Below, one piece after another: positions 16,693-25,187 of a DNA stretch of 64,000 nt. Every line of letters begins with the position of its first letter. Positions within the stretch are counted from its first letter, which is position 1. The stretch covers positions 124,001-188,000 of the forward strand of contig JALNWQ010000009.1 in assembly GCA_023230855.1 (NCBI GenBank). Reading direction: 5' to 3'. This DNA is from Solirubrobacteraceae bacterium (GTDB taxonomy: Bacteria; Actinomycetota; Thermoleophilia; Solirubrobacterales; Solirubrobacteraceae). Made by a program: the position numbers and the translations under genes. The notes under the pieces are model-generated. The model searched no databases. It was not told the origin of the DNA and worked only from the letters and a program-made list of their open reading frames with translations.

Positions 16693-18264
16693 CTAGCGGC
16701 CCTCCCCCGCGTCGCCGGTCGTCGCGGCGCCCGCGCCGCCCACGCCCTTCCCGGTCGTCGCCCCCGAGCGGTCGAGCGCCCGCTGCAGGCGCCGCACCAT
16801 CGAGCGCGCGTCGGCCCGGTCGTCCGGGACCGGCACCGGGGCGGTCCGGCGCGCGGTGCGGGTGCGCGGAGCCGGGGCGGACGCCGTGCGCAGCGACGGC
16901 AGCGGCTGCTCGTGGCAGGGCAGGTCGGGCCGGAACGGCGGCAGGCCGCGGGTGCCGTACCAGACCGGTCGCGCGCCCTGGATCGCCTGACCGCTCGTGG
17001 CGGTGAACGGCCCGACGCCGTCGGCGGCTCCGGCGCTGATGACCGACGTGCCCGCGGTCGGCGCCAGGCGCACCATCGCGCCGTTGGCGTCGAACGCCCC
17101 GCCGCTGGACGCCAGGCCGACCGACATCGACAGCAGCTCCTGCAGGACGTCGTGCCCCGTGGTGTGGTCGCCGTCCTCGATCTTCGCGGTGAACCCGGGG
17201 ATGAGCCGCTCGTCGAGGCAGCGCAGGAGCGGCACGGCCTGGCCGAGCGTCGCCCGGCCGGCGTCCGCGAACGCCGGCAGCTCGTCGAGCAGCGGACGGG
17301 CGGCGCGGACGAGCGCGGGGATCTCGGACGGGCGCGACGCGAGCTCGGCCTGGCGGAGCGTGCCGCGGGCGGCGCGCAGCAGCGCCGGGGTGGCGCGCAA
17401 CGTCGGTCCCAGGTCGGCGATGAGCCCGTCCAGGTCGGGGAGCGCCGCCCGGACGGCCCGCAACGCCGCCGGGCTCTCGCGGGCGATCCGCGGCAGCTCG
17501 GCGAGCACCGCGCGCAGCTCGGCGTCCTCGCCGGCGAGGGTGCCCATGACGGTGCGCAGCCCGGACAGCGTGCCGCCCAGGCGGTCGCGACCGGCGGCGA
17601 GGGTCGCGGTCAGGCGCTCCGCGTCGCGCAGGAGCTCGCGCAGGTCGCCCGGCTCCTCGCCGCGCAGCGCACGGGTCAGGCGGGTCGCGTCGCGCAACGT
17701 CGGCGGCAGGTCGCGGACGAGCGGCCGGGCGGAGCCGCTGCGGGCCAGCGCCGCGTCGAGCTCCTCGACGGTCGACGTCAGCAGGGTGCGGGCGTCCTTG
17801 TCGAGCGCCCCGACGACCGACGGCAACGACACCGACAACGACGTGTCCTCCAGCGGCACCGTCGCCCCGTCGGCGAGCAGCGGACGGTCGGGCGGTCCCG
17901 GTTCGACCTGGACGATGTAGCCGCCCTCGAGGAACACCCGCGGGCGGACCTGCAGCCGGGTGCCCTCGCGCAGCGGGGGCGCATCGTCGTCGAGCGACAA
18001 CGTCACCCGGGCGGCGCCGTCGTCGGCGGGATCGACCGCGTCGACCCGGCCGACCTGCACGCCGGCGACGCGGACCGGGGACCCGACCCGCAGGCCGGAC
18101 GTCGACCCGAAGATCCCGTGGACCCGGCGACCGTCGCGCCCGCCCGGCAGGCCGCTGCCGGTGACGATGAGGGCGACCGCCAGCGCCAAGACGGCGACGC
18201 CGATCGCGCCGATGACGAGGTACGGCGGCCGGCGGCGGTGCACGCGGGGGGCGATGAGCCTCAT
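16693..18264 (-). CDS. mceD: MCE-family protein MceD
   Basis: 523 residues from MRLIAPRVHRRRPPYLVIG. Anchor helix AIGVAVLALAVALIVTG, MCE domain (RVHGIFGSTSGLRVGSPVRV, AGVQVGRVDAV, FLEGGYIVQVEPG), helical stalk, then a C-terminal Pro/Arg/Ala-rich extension of about 70 residues (about 450-523) ending in a Gly-rich GVGGAGAATTGDAGEGR. ATG overlaps the mceC stop by four bases (ATGA). Confidence 0.88.
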   Translation of the reverse strand: MRLIAPRVHRRRPPYLVIGAIGVAVLALAVALIVTGSGLPGGRDGRRVHGIFGSTSGLRVGSPVRVAGVQVGRVDAVDPADDGAARVTLSLDDDAPPLREGTRLQVRPRVFLEGGYIVQVEPGPPDRPLLADGATVPLEDTSLSVSLPSVVGALDKDARTLLTSTVEELDAALARSGSARPLVRDLPPTLRDATRLTRALRGEEPGDLRELLRDAERLTATLAAGRDRLGGTLSGLRTVMGTLAGEDAELRAVLAELPRIARESPAALRAVRAALPDLDGLIADLGPTLRATPALLRAARGTLRQAELASRPSEIPALVRAARPLLDELPAFADAGRATLGQAVPLLRCLDERLIPGFTAKIEDGDHTTGHDVLQELLSMSVGLASSGGAFDANGAMVRLAPTAGTSVISAGAADGVGPFTATSGQAIQGARPVWYGTRGLPPFRPDLPCHEQPLPSLRTASAPAPRTRTARRTAPVPVPDDRADARSMVRRLQRALDRSGATTGKGVGGAGAATTGDAGEGR

Positions 18265-19712
18265 CGGTCCGTCCCCTCGTGTCGGTCGAGCAGCCCGGCG
18301 CGGCGGGCGCGCTCGGTCGCCTCGGCGGGGGCGCGGATGTCGAGCACGGTGTCGTCGGCGTCCGCCGGCCCGACCCGACGGCCCTCGGCGTAGCGCGCGT
18401 TGCCGGCGGCGCAGCCCCCCGCGTCGGCGCGCGGGTACGGGTCGACGTGGAGGTTGCCGTGCTGCGTCGCGGCCGGCAGCAGCGCGTCGGGGTCGAGGAA
18501 GAGCAGGCCCGACAGCCACGCGCCGGTGCGGTCGCCGCCGTTGACCGCCGCCGGCAGGTTGCGGCCCATGAGCCCGGCCACGCCACAGTGGATCTGGGCG
18601 TCGCCGAGGGTGCGCACCACGCCCTGCAGCGGCGCGTTGACGAGGTCGAGGTCGGCGAGCACCCGCTCCAGCGGCGCCCGCTGCGCCGCCAGCCCGCGCA
18701 GGATCCGACCGCCGCCGGCGGCGGTCTCGACGATCCGGGTGGCGGGCGACAGGGTCCGGTCGGTGGCGGCCAGCAGCCGCTCCGCCCCGGCCACCGTGCC
18801 GGGCAGGCGGTCGGCGACCGGGGCCAGGCGCGACGCGACGACGCGCAGGTCGCGCAGGACCGGGGTGGCCTCGCGCAGCGCGGTGGCGCCGGTGGCCATG
18901 AGCCCCGGCGCGCGGGCGAGGGTCCGCTCCAGCGCGGGACCGGACGCGTCGAGGGCCGCGAGCACCCGCGTCGCGTCGTCGAGCAGCGACGGCAGCACCG
19001 GTCGCAGGTCGTCGAGGAGGCCCATCGTCGTGTCGACCCGCACGAGGAGCGACTCCAACCGATTGGCCGGGTCGGCCATGAGCGCCGAGAACCGCCGCAG
19101 CCGCGGCAGGAGGGTCGTGGCCGCGTCGACGAGCCCGGCGATCTCGTGCCCGCGTCCGGCGAACGCCGTGCCGGCCTCGTCGAGGATCCGACGCACGCGG
19201 GCGGCGAACGTCGGGTCGACGTCGGCGAGGATGTCGCTGAGCTCGACCATCGGCCGGGCGCGGTCTACGGTGAGCGCACCGTCGTCGGGCACCGTCGTCG
19301 TGGACCGGCCGCGGACGAGGTCGACGTACTTGTTGCCGAAGAGGTTCACCGGCGCGACGGTCACCGTCGAGTCGACCGGCAGCGGGCCCTGGCCCGGGTC
19401 GAGCTGGAGGTCGAGGCGCGCGATGACCGTGCCGTCGTCCTGCGTGTGCGGCGCGATCCGCTCGAGCCGGCCGACGCGCGCCCCGCCGATCCGCACCTCG
19501 TCGCCGCGGACGAGCTGCGCCGCGTCGGGGACGAGGACCGACACCCGCTGGTAGTCGCGCCACGGCAGCCCCCGCGACGCGCCCCACGAGATGCCGAACA
19601 CGATCGCCGCGACGAGGATGATGGCGACGCCGAAGGCGCCGGCACGCGCCTCGAGCCGGTCGAGCGGGTCGCGGCGGCCGATCGTCGGCGGGCGGCGCGG
19701 CGCGGGGCTCAT
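18261..19712 (-). CDS. mceC: MCE-family protein MceC
   Basis: 483 residues. Begins MSPAPRRPPTIGRRDPLDRL, anchor FGVAIILVAAIVFGISWGAS, MCE domain (YQRVSVLVPDAAQLVRGDEV, RIGGARVGRLERI, PVNLFGNKYVDLVRG), helical stalk and a Cys-bearing tail (GGCAAGNARYAEG). Both ends overlap neighbours by four bases, so translation is coupled through the operon. Confidence 0.88.
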   Translation of the reverse strand: MSPAPRRPPTIGRRDPLDRLEARAGAFGVAIILVAAIVFGISWGASRGLPWRDYQRVSVLVPDAAQLVRGDEVRIGGARVGRLERIAPHTQDDGTVIARLDLQLDPGQGPLPVDSTVTVAPVNLFGNKYVDLVRGRSTTTVPDDGALTVDRARPMVELSDILADVDPTFAARVRRILDEAGTAFAGRGHEIAGLVDAATTLLPRLRRFSALMADPANRLESLLVRVDTTMGLLDDLRPVLPSLLDDATRVLAALDASGPALERTLARAPGLMATGATALREATPVLRDLRVVASRLAPVADRLPGTVAGAERLLAATDRTLSPATRIVETAAGGGRILRGLAAQRAPLERVLADLDLVNAPLQGVVRTLGDAQIHCGVAGLMGRNLPAAVNGGDRTGAWLSGLLFLDPDALLPAATQHGNLHVDPYPRADAGGCAAGNARYAEGRRVGPADADDTVLDIRAPAEATERARRAGLLDRHEGTDR

Positions 19713-20965
19713 CGGGCGCCTCCACGGGCCGCGGCGGCCGGTCCGGGGCGCGTCGGCGTGCCGGCCGCCGCCTCGTCGCGCTGCCACGCCGAGCAGCCCT
19801 CCACGGGCTGGTGGGCGAAGATCATGCAGCGGTTGAGGAGGATGTGCCCGCCGAAGAGGTGGCCGTTGACGTCGTACCGCGACAGCGCCGACCCGGCGTA
19901 GTAGAGGAACGACCACAGCCCCTCGAAGAACCCGGCGTCGCGCAGCGCGACGAGGGTGCGGTCGCTCTCGGTGACCGTCGGGGTGGCGTTGCGCAGGCCG
20001 CGGTCGGCGACCGGCAGCAGCGGCGCCAGGTCGCGCATGCCGGTGCGGACCTCGCGCAGCGGCCCGGTGATCCGGCGCAGCGTGCGGTCGGCGGTGCGGA
20101 TGACCGGTCCGGCGCGCCGGCCGAGGCGCACGAGGCCCGGCGCCGCACGGTCGCCGGCGGCGAGCAGCGGCTCGGCGCGGTCGCTCAGGACGTCGAGCTC
20201 GCGCAGCGCCGGCGCGGCCGCGTCGAGCAGCGCGGGCATCCGCCGCAGCGTCGCCTCGAGCTCGGGGGCGCGCCGCGCCACGCGTCGGGTCACCGCGCGG
20301 CCGGTCGTCGTCAGGCGGTGCAGGCTGCCGCGGCGGTCGGAGAGGACCGCCATCACCCGCTGGGTGCGCTCGACGGTGGAGCGCAATCGCGACCGCTGAC
20401 GGTCGAGGATCGCCAGCAGCCGGTCCGCCTCGCGCATGGCCGGGTTCGTGCGGCGCAGGATCCGGTTGAGGTCGTCGCCGGAGGCGCTGAGGCCCAGGCC
20501 GAGCTGGCTCACGAGGACGCGGGCGCGCTCGCCGGTGGGGACCGACCACAGGTTGAGGAGGTCGGCGAGGTTGACCGGGCGGGTCGTGCCGTCGACGGGC
20601 ACCGTCGGCACGCCGTCCGGGCCCTCGGCGAGCGGCCCGGCGCCGGGGGTGCCCGGGTCGCAGTCGACGAAGTTCTCGGCGATGAGCCCCTCGGGCCGCA
20701 CCCCGCACTCGGCGTCGCGGCGGAACGCGCCGACGTCGCCGTCGACGAGCAGCGACACGCGGGCGTGGCGGTCGTCGGTGAGCGTGATGGCGGTGATCCG
20801 GCCGACCCGGGCGCCGGCGACCTTGACGAGCGACCCCTCCTGGAGCCCGCGGGCGCTGTCGAAGACGACGTCGACGCGATGCCCGTCGTCGCCGCCGTCG
20901 CGCAGGGCGAGCACGGCGACGACCGCCACGACCGCCAGCAGCGGCAGGATCATCCACCGGGTCAC
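19709..20965 (-). CDS. mceB: MCE-family protein MceB
   Basis: 418 residues from GTG 20965, which overlaps the mceA TGA (GTGA). N-terminal anchor (TRWMILPLLAVVAVVAVLAL), MCE domain (VDVVFDSARGLQEGSLVKV, AGARVGRITAI, PEGLIAENFVDCDPG), helical stalk, and the conserved C-terminal block YDVNGHLFGGHILLNRC. The frame is open further upstream but only the GTGA start fits the coupled pattern and places the anchor at the N-terminus. Confidence 0.88.
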   Translation of the reverse strand: MTRWMILPLLAVVAVVAVLALRDGGDDGHRVDVVFDSARGLQEGSLVKVAGARVGRITAITLTDDRHARVSLLVDGDVGAFRRDAECGVRPEGLIAENFVDCDPGTPGAGPLAEGPDGVPTVPVDGTTRPVNLADLLNLWSVPTGERARVLVSQLGLGLSASGDDLNRILRRTNPAMREADRLLAILDRQRSRLRSTVERTQRVMAVLSDRRGSLHRLTTTGRAVTRRVARRAPELEATLRRMPALLDAAAPALRELDVLSDRAEPLLAAGDRAAPGLVRLGRRAGPVIRTADRTLRRITGPLREVRTGMRDLAPLLPVADRGLRNATPTVTESDRTLVALRDAGFFEGLWSFLYYAGSALSRYDVNGHLFGGHILLNRCMIFAHQPVEGCSAWQRDEAAAGTPTRPGPAAAARGGAR

Positions 20966-22284
20966 TGGTCGTGCCCCCGGTCGCAGGTGATGCCGGACGG
21001 GACCCACGGACTCGACCCGTCGGCCGTCGCCGGGGCGGCGGCGCCGGGGCAGCGGTTCGTCCGGCCGGTGCGGAACCCGTCCTGGGCGAAGAGCCCCGGC
21101 ACGATCCCCGGGTCGGGCAGGCCCTCCAGCAGCCCGCCGCCGGCGTTGAGGCTCACCCGCGCGTACATGCCGTTGGCGTCGTAGTAGCCGCCGGACGCCC
21201 CGGCGAACGCCGACGTGAACCCGGCGAGCACGTCGGGGACGTACGGCGCGATCCGGGTCATGAGCGGCCGGACCGACCGGAACGTCGTGTGCGCCTTCTG
21301 CAGCCCGTCGTCGATCTCGGGCAGCATCGCCGGCACCCGATCCAGCAGCGGCCGGGCGCGCCGGACGAGGTCGCGGCCGCCGTCGATCGTGCGCAGCAGC
21401 GCCGGGGTGGCGCGGCGCAGCCGGGCGGCGACGTCGAGCAGCGGGTCGACGAGCGGGCCGGCGGCGGCGATCGTCGGCTCCAGCGCGCGCAGCGTCGGGC
21501 GGGCGCGGCGCAGCGTCGCGGTCGCCTCGCGCAGCAACCCCGGGGCGTGGTCGACGAGGTCGGCGAGGTCGCTGCGCCGCTCGACGAGCGTGCGCGCCAC
21601 TCGGCGCGTCGACGCCAGGCCGGAGCGCAGGTCCTCCTCGTGCTCGACGAGCGTGCCGGTGAGCGCGTCGGTGCTGCGCAGCAGCCGGTCGAGCGTCTCC
21701 TCCTGCCCCGACACGTCGCGCAGGACGTCGCGGACGGCGTAGAACGCAGGCGAGGCCTCGCGAAGCGCCGCGTTTCCGCCGGCGCCGGTGCGGGCGAGGT
21801 TGCCGTCGGCGCGTCGGATCATCCGAGCGAGCCGCTCGCGGGTGTCGTCGTCGAGGCTCGCGAGCAGGTGGTCGAGGTCGACGATCCCGCGGACGTTGGC
21901 CGGGTCGATCGCGCCGCCGTCGGGGATCGTCGCCGCGGACGCGCCGTCGGTCGTCGGCGGGATCTCGAGCGCGACGACGCGGTTGGCCTGCCCGGCCAGG
22001 CCGCCGGGGGCTATCGTGGCGTGCACCGTGCGGGGCAGCGGCCGCCAGCGCGGCTCGTCGATCCGCAGCTCCACCTCGGCCCGGCGGTCGCGGGCCAGGC
22101 GCACGGCGGTGACCTGCCCGACGGGCAGTCCGGCGACGGTCACGTGGTTGCCGACGACGAGCTGTCCGGCGTCGGGCGTCACCATCGTCACGCGGTACCG
22201 CTCCCCGCCGGTGAGGAGCACGACGGCGACGACCACCGCGACGAGCGCGAGGAGCACGGGCAGCGCACGGGCCGGACGCAGCAC
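20962..22284 (-). CDS. mceA: MCE-family protein MceA
   Basis: 440 residues, first mce subunit. Anchor LPVLLALVAVVVAVVLLTG, MCE domain (YRVTMVTPDAGQLVVGNHV, AGLPVGQVTAV, LAGQANRVVALEIPP), helical stalk, and the C-terminal block GYYDANGMYARVSLNAGGG found in A/B-type subunits. ATG is 62 bp after yrbEB; that gap (22285-22346) has no evident promoter, so it is probably read through from yrbE. Confidence 0.9.
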   Translation of the reverse strand: MLRPARALPVLLALVAVVVAVVLLTGGERYRVTMVTPDAGQLVVGNHVTVAGLPVGQVTAVRLARDRRAEVELRIDEPRWRPLPRTVHATIAPGGLAGQANRVVALEIPPTTDGASAATIPDGGAIDPANVRGIVDLDHLLASLDDDTRERLARMIRRADGNLARTGAGGNAALREASPAFYAVRDVLRDVSGQEETLDRLLRSTDALTGTLVEHEEDLRSGLASTRRVARTLVERRSDLADLVDHAPGLLREATATLRRARPTLRALEPTIAAAGPLVDPLLDVAARLRRATPALLRTIDGGRDLVRRARPLLDRVPAMLPEIDDGLQKAHTTFRSVRPLMTRIAPYVPDVLAGFTSAFAGASGGYYDANGMYARVSLNAGGGLLEGLPDPGIVPGLFAQDGFRTGRTNRCPGAAAPATADGSSPWVPSGITCDRGHDQ

Positions 22285-22346
22285 GTCAGGCGCCCACCAC
22301 GGGTCGCGGGGCGTCGCCCCGGCACGGAGGACCGGTCATCCGCACG

Positions 22347-23132
22347 TCAGCCGCCCACCGGGGATCGTGGGTCGCCGCCCCAGAACAGCTGGGTGGTGAG
22401 CAGCCCGATGGCGTGGATGCCGACGATGTTCACCGCCATCGACCGTGCCGTCGCGGTGCCCACCCCCACCGGTCCGCCGCTGGCGTTGTAGCCGAAGTAG
22501 CAGGCGACGAGGATGACGAACCCCGACATCGTCATGCCCTTGACGAGCGAGAAGACGAGGTCGGTCGGGGTCTGGAACACCCAGAAGATCTCGAGGTAGG
22601 CGGCCGGTGACACCCGCGCGATCTGGATGACGACCGCCACGTAGGACCCGGCGAACGCGACCCCCATCGCGATGACGAACACGAACGGCAGCACGACCAT
22701 CATCCCCAGCAGCCGCGTGGCCGCCAGGAAGTTGACCGGGTCGAACCCCATGACCTCGAGCGCGTCGATCTCGTCCGAGATCCGCATCGCTCCGAGCTCG
22801 GCGACGATGCCGGTCCCGACCTTCGCCGCCATCATGTACCCGAACGCGTACGGCGCGACCTCGCGCAGGTTGCACAGCGCGGTGAACGCCCCCGACACCG
22901 ACGGCGCCCCGACCGCCTGCACCCCGTAGGCGGCCTGGATCCCGCACTGCAGGCCCAGCGCGAACACCATGAGGAAGATGACGCCGACCGACCCGGTGAT
23001 GAAGACCCCGGCCTGGCGGACCGCCTCGCCGAAGAACCGCAGCACCCGCCCGGTCAGGACCCGGACGATGATCGACCACGAGAAGTGGAGGATCTCGCCG
23101 ACGAGCTCGATCCCGTTGCGCAGCGCGAGCAT
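22347..23132 (-). CDS. yrbEB: YrbE/MlaE-type permease YrbEB
   Basis: 261 residues, MlaE-fold permease of the ABC lipid importer. About five hydrophobic segments (VFITGSVGVIFLMVFALGL, MVVLPFVFVIAMGVAFAGSY, VKGMTMSGFVILVACYFGY) and the MlaE signature GAMRISDEIDALEVMGFDPV that forms the coupling helix to the ATPase. ATG overlaps the yrbEA stop by one base (TGATG). The partner ATPase (MceG/MlaF-like) is not in the window. Confidence 0.92.
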   Translation of the reverse strand: MLALRNGIELVGEILHFSWSIIVRVLTGRVLRFFGEAVRQAGVFITGSVGVIFLMVFALGLQCGIQAAYGVQAVGAPSVSGAFTALCNLREVAPYAFGYMMAAKVGTGIVAELGAMRISDEIDALEVMGFDPVNFLAATRLLGMMVVLPFVFVIAMGVAFAGSYVAVVIQIARVSPAAYLEIFWVFQTPTDLVFSLVKGMTMSGFVILVACYFGYNASGGPVGVGTATARSMAVNIVGIHAIGLLTTQLFWGGDPRSPVGG

Positions 23133-23928
23133 CAGCGGACCGCCGACAGCTCGGGGCTGATCGCCAGCAGCGTCTGGGTGAACGCGTAGTCGACCAGGCC
23201 GATGGCGAGGAAGGTCAGGACGACGGCCTGGTTCACCGCGCGGCCGACGCCGGCCGGCCCTCGGCGTGCAGGCCCTTGTAGCAGCAGACGATCGCGATGA
23301 TCCCGCCGAAGATCGCGGTCTTGAGGAACGCCGCGGCGATCTCGAGCGCCGCCGCGTTGTTGAAGTACGCGTGGAAGAACACGCCGGGCGTGGAGTCGTT
23401 GATGACCGCCACGAGCACCCCGGCGAGGGTGCCGAACACCAGGGCGTAGACGTTGAGGACCATCGTGACGAAGACGAGCGCGAGGAACCGCGGCACGACG
23501 AGGTTCGTCACCGGGTCGACGCCGAGGACCGACAGCGCGTCGAGCTCCTCGCGGACCTTGCGCGCGCCGAGGTCGGCGCACATCGCGGTGCCGGCCACCC
23601 CGGCGACGACGATCGCGCAGACGAGCGGCGCGAACTCGCGGATGACGGTGATCGCGAACAGGCCGCCCAGTCGGTCGATCGCGCCGAAGAGGTTGAGGAA
23701 CCCGGCGGCCTGGATGCCCGCCGGCCCGTACGACATCGCGACCGCCGCGAGGACGAGCGGCATCCATCCGACGCGCAGCGCGAACGCGATCTGGGCGGCG
23801 AGCTCGGGACCGAACGCCGTCGGGGTCCGGATGATCGCCCGGACCGTGCGCAGGGTCAGGACGCCCATCGACCCGACCGTGCTCGGCAGCTCCGTCAGCG
23901 CTCCTCTCCCCACCGCCGACGACGCCAT
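23132..23928 (-). CDS. yrbEA: YrbE/MlaE-type permease YrbEA, with apparent frameshift
   Basis: First gene of the mce operon. The first 0-frame (23233-23928) encodes 231 residues with the coupling signature GARKVREELDALSVLGVDPV and the usual membrane helices, but ends in ASAAR instead of the family C-terminus. The missing end, GVGRAVNQAVVLTFLAIGLV and QTLLAISPELSAVR, is present in the next frame and stops at 23132 exactly in the TGATG overlap with yrbEB. One extra base in the run of three C at 23258-23260 (G run on the coding strand) restores a normal protein of about 265 residues. This is either a sequencing or assembly error in a homopolymer or a real mutation. Confidence 0.85.
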
Positions 23929-23940
23929 GTCAGTGCGCCC

Positions 23941-23974
23941 CCCGTGACGTCACGGGCGCCCGGCCACGGATCGT
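23941..23974. promoter_or_regulatory. palindromes upstream of the mce operon
   Basis: A perfect 16-bp palindrome CCCGTGACGTCACGGG (23941-23956) starts 13 bp upstream of yrbEA, followed by a second inverted repeat CCACG-GAT-CGTGG (23962-23974). They lie in the 95-bp gap between the MpaB-type gene and yrbEA, with no other feature there, and are candidate operator sites for mce; the first could instead be a short terminator of the upstream gene, though it lacks a U-tract. Confidence 0.5.
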
Positions 23975-24023
23975 GGTCGAAGCCCGGCGCGTCCGCGGGC
24001 GACGCCGATGCGGACGACCGGGG

Positions 24024-25049
24024 TCACGGCCGGGACGACCCGGGGGTCTCGATGTCGAGCGCGACCCGGTCGACGGCGCGGCTGCGGGTGGTGCGGCCGC
24101 GCAACCACAGGTACCACGGCCCGGCGGAGCGCAGCGGCGGGGTGAGCATCATCGGCAGCGACGCGGCCCGGCCGAGCGCCCCGACGACGCGGAACGCGCG
24201 CTGCCGGGCCGGCCCCCACGGGATGCCCAGGCGCGAGCGCAGGTCCGGGTCCATGAGCCCCCCGGTGACGATGAGCATGAGCTCCCCGGCCGGCGCGCTG
24301 ACGAGCCGCCAGAGCGGTCGCGGGATCCGTCGCGACGGTGGCGCGGGCCCGCGCAGCAGGGTGAGGACCTGGTCGACCGCCTCGTTGTGCCCGAGCCGCT
24401 CGGCCACCATCCGGTCGCGCAGGACCTGGGCCTCGGCCCACGTCTCCGGCAGGTCGCGGTCGCGGATGCCGAGCAGCCGACCGGCCTTGCGCCAGTCGTG
24501 CCAGAGCGCCTCCTCCTGGGCGGCGCTCAGGCGTCGGCCCATGTGGCGGTGGGCCTGGATCATCCCCTCGCCGAGGGTGAGGTGGACCCAGGCGTACGCC
24601 TCGGGCTCCAGCGCGTGGTACCGCGTGCCGTCCGGCCCGACGCCCTTGATCCGCTTGTGCGACACCCGGATCTTGCGGCCCATCGCGGCGGCGTGCTCGG
24701 GCCGGCCGTTGCCGATCGTCGTCGCGTAGTCGAGCGTGCGCAGCAGCCGGCCCCACGGGTCGGTGAGGAACGTCGAGTGCTCGGCGACGCCGGCGCCGAC
24801 GGTCGGGTGCGACACCTGGAGCAGGAGCGCGTAGACCGACGCGGCCATGACGCGCACGTCGCTGCCGTGGGTCCAGACGAGCGACCCGCGGCCGGGCGCG
24901 TAGAGCGCGGCGTCGGCCGGGTCGGGGATGAGCGGGTCGGCCGACGGGCGGTCGGCTCCCGCGTCGGCCCGGCCCGCCGCGGGCGCCACGTCGTCGTCGA
25001 CCGCGCCGTCCGGCGTCGTCCGGCCGTCGGTGTGGGACCCGTCATGCAC
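24024..25049 (-). CDS. MpaB-type oxygenase (DUF2236)
   Basis: 341 residues. DUF2236/MpaB proteins are haem-containing oxygenase or latex-clearing-protein-like (Lcp) enzymes. Family hallmarks: an alanine/asp-rich N-terminus, then LVWTHGSDVRVMAASVYALL, LLQVSHPTVGAGVAEHS, DPWGRLLRTLDYATTIGNG, YAWVHLTLGEGMIQAHRHMG, which bring the conserved His and Arg residues together. GTG 25049 is chosen since AGGGAGG lies six bases upstream; the frame is open to 25076. It is probably transcribed towards the mce operon. Likely acts on a lipid, steroid or isoprenoid-type substrate; this is inference. Confidence 0.82.
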   Translation of the reverse strand: MHDGSHTDGRTTPDGAVDDDVAPAAGRADAGADRPSADPLIPDPADAALYAPGRGSLVWTHGSDVRVMAASVYALLLQVSHPTVGAGVAEHSTFLTDPWGRLLRTLDYATTIGNGRPEHAAAMGRKIRVSHKRIKGVGPDGTRYHALEPEAYAWVHLTLGEGMIQAHRHMGRRLSAAQEEALWHDWRKAGRLLGIRDRDLPETWAEAQVLRDRMVAERLGHNEAVDQVLTLLRGPAPPSRRIPRPLWRLVSAPAGELMLIVTGGLMDPDLRSRLGIPWGPARQRAFRVVGALGRAASLPMMLTPPLRSAGPWYLWLRGRTTRSRAVDRVALDIETPGSSRP

Positions 25050-25082
25050 CGTGGACCTCCCTGTCGCCCTCGCCACCGCCGG

Positions 25083-25133
25083 ACCCTACCACCGGTCGGC
25101 ACGCGTGGTACGAAATCCGTCGATCCGTACCAC
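25083..25133 (-). promoter_or_regulatory. promoter and operator A (MpaB gene)
   Basis: Minus-strand -10 TAGGGT at 25083-25088. A 29-bp inverted repeat with arms GTGGTACG (25105-25112) and CGTACCAC (25126-25133) covers the -35 position. The same 29-bp sequence (23 of 29 identical) occurs in front of the acyl-CoA dehydrogenase gene at 27800-27828, the same 17 bases from its -10, so both are probably bound by one regulator. Confidence 0.7.
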
Positions 25134-25187
25134 GACGGGTCGTGCGGGTACCGGCTCCCCGGTCGCGACGGACCCACGGGCCGCCGG

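Noticed and set aside
14236..18393. 1385-codon open frame on the plus strand
   Set aside because: Antisense to mceF-mceD. Its translation is Arg/Ser/Pro-rich with no domain, and the mce genes on the other strand explain it.
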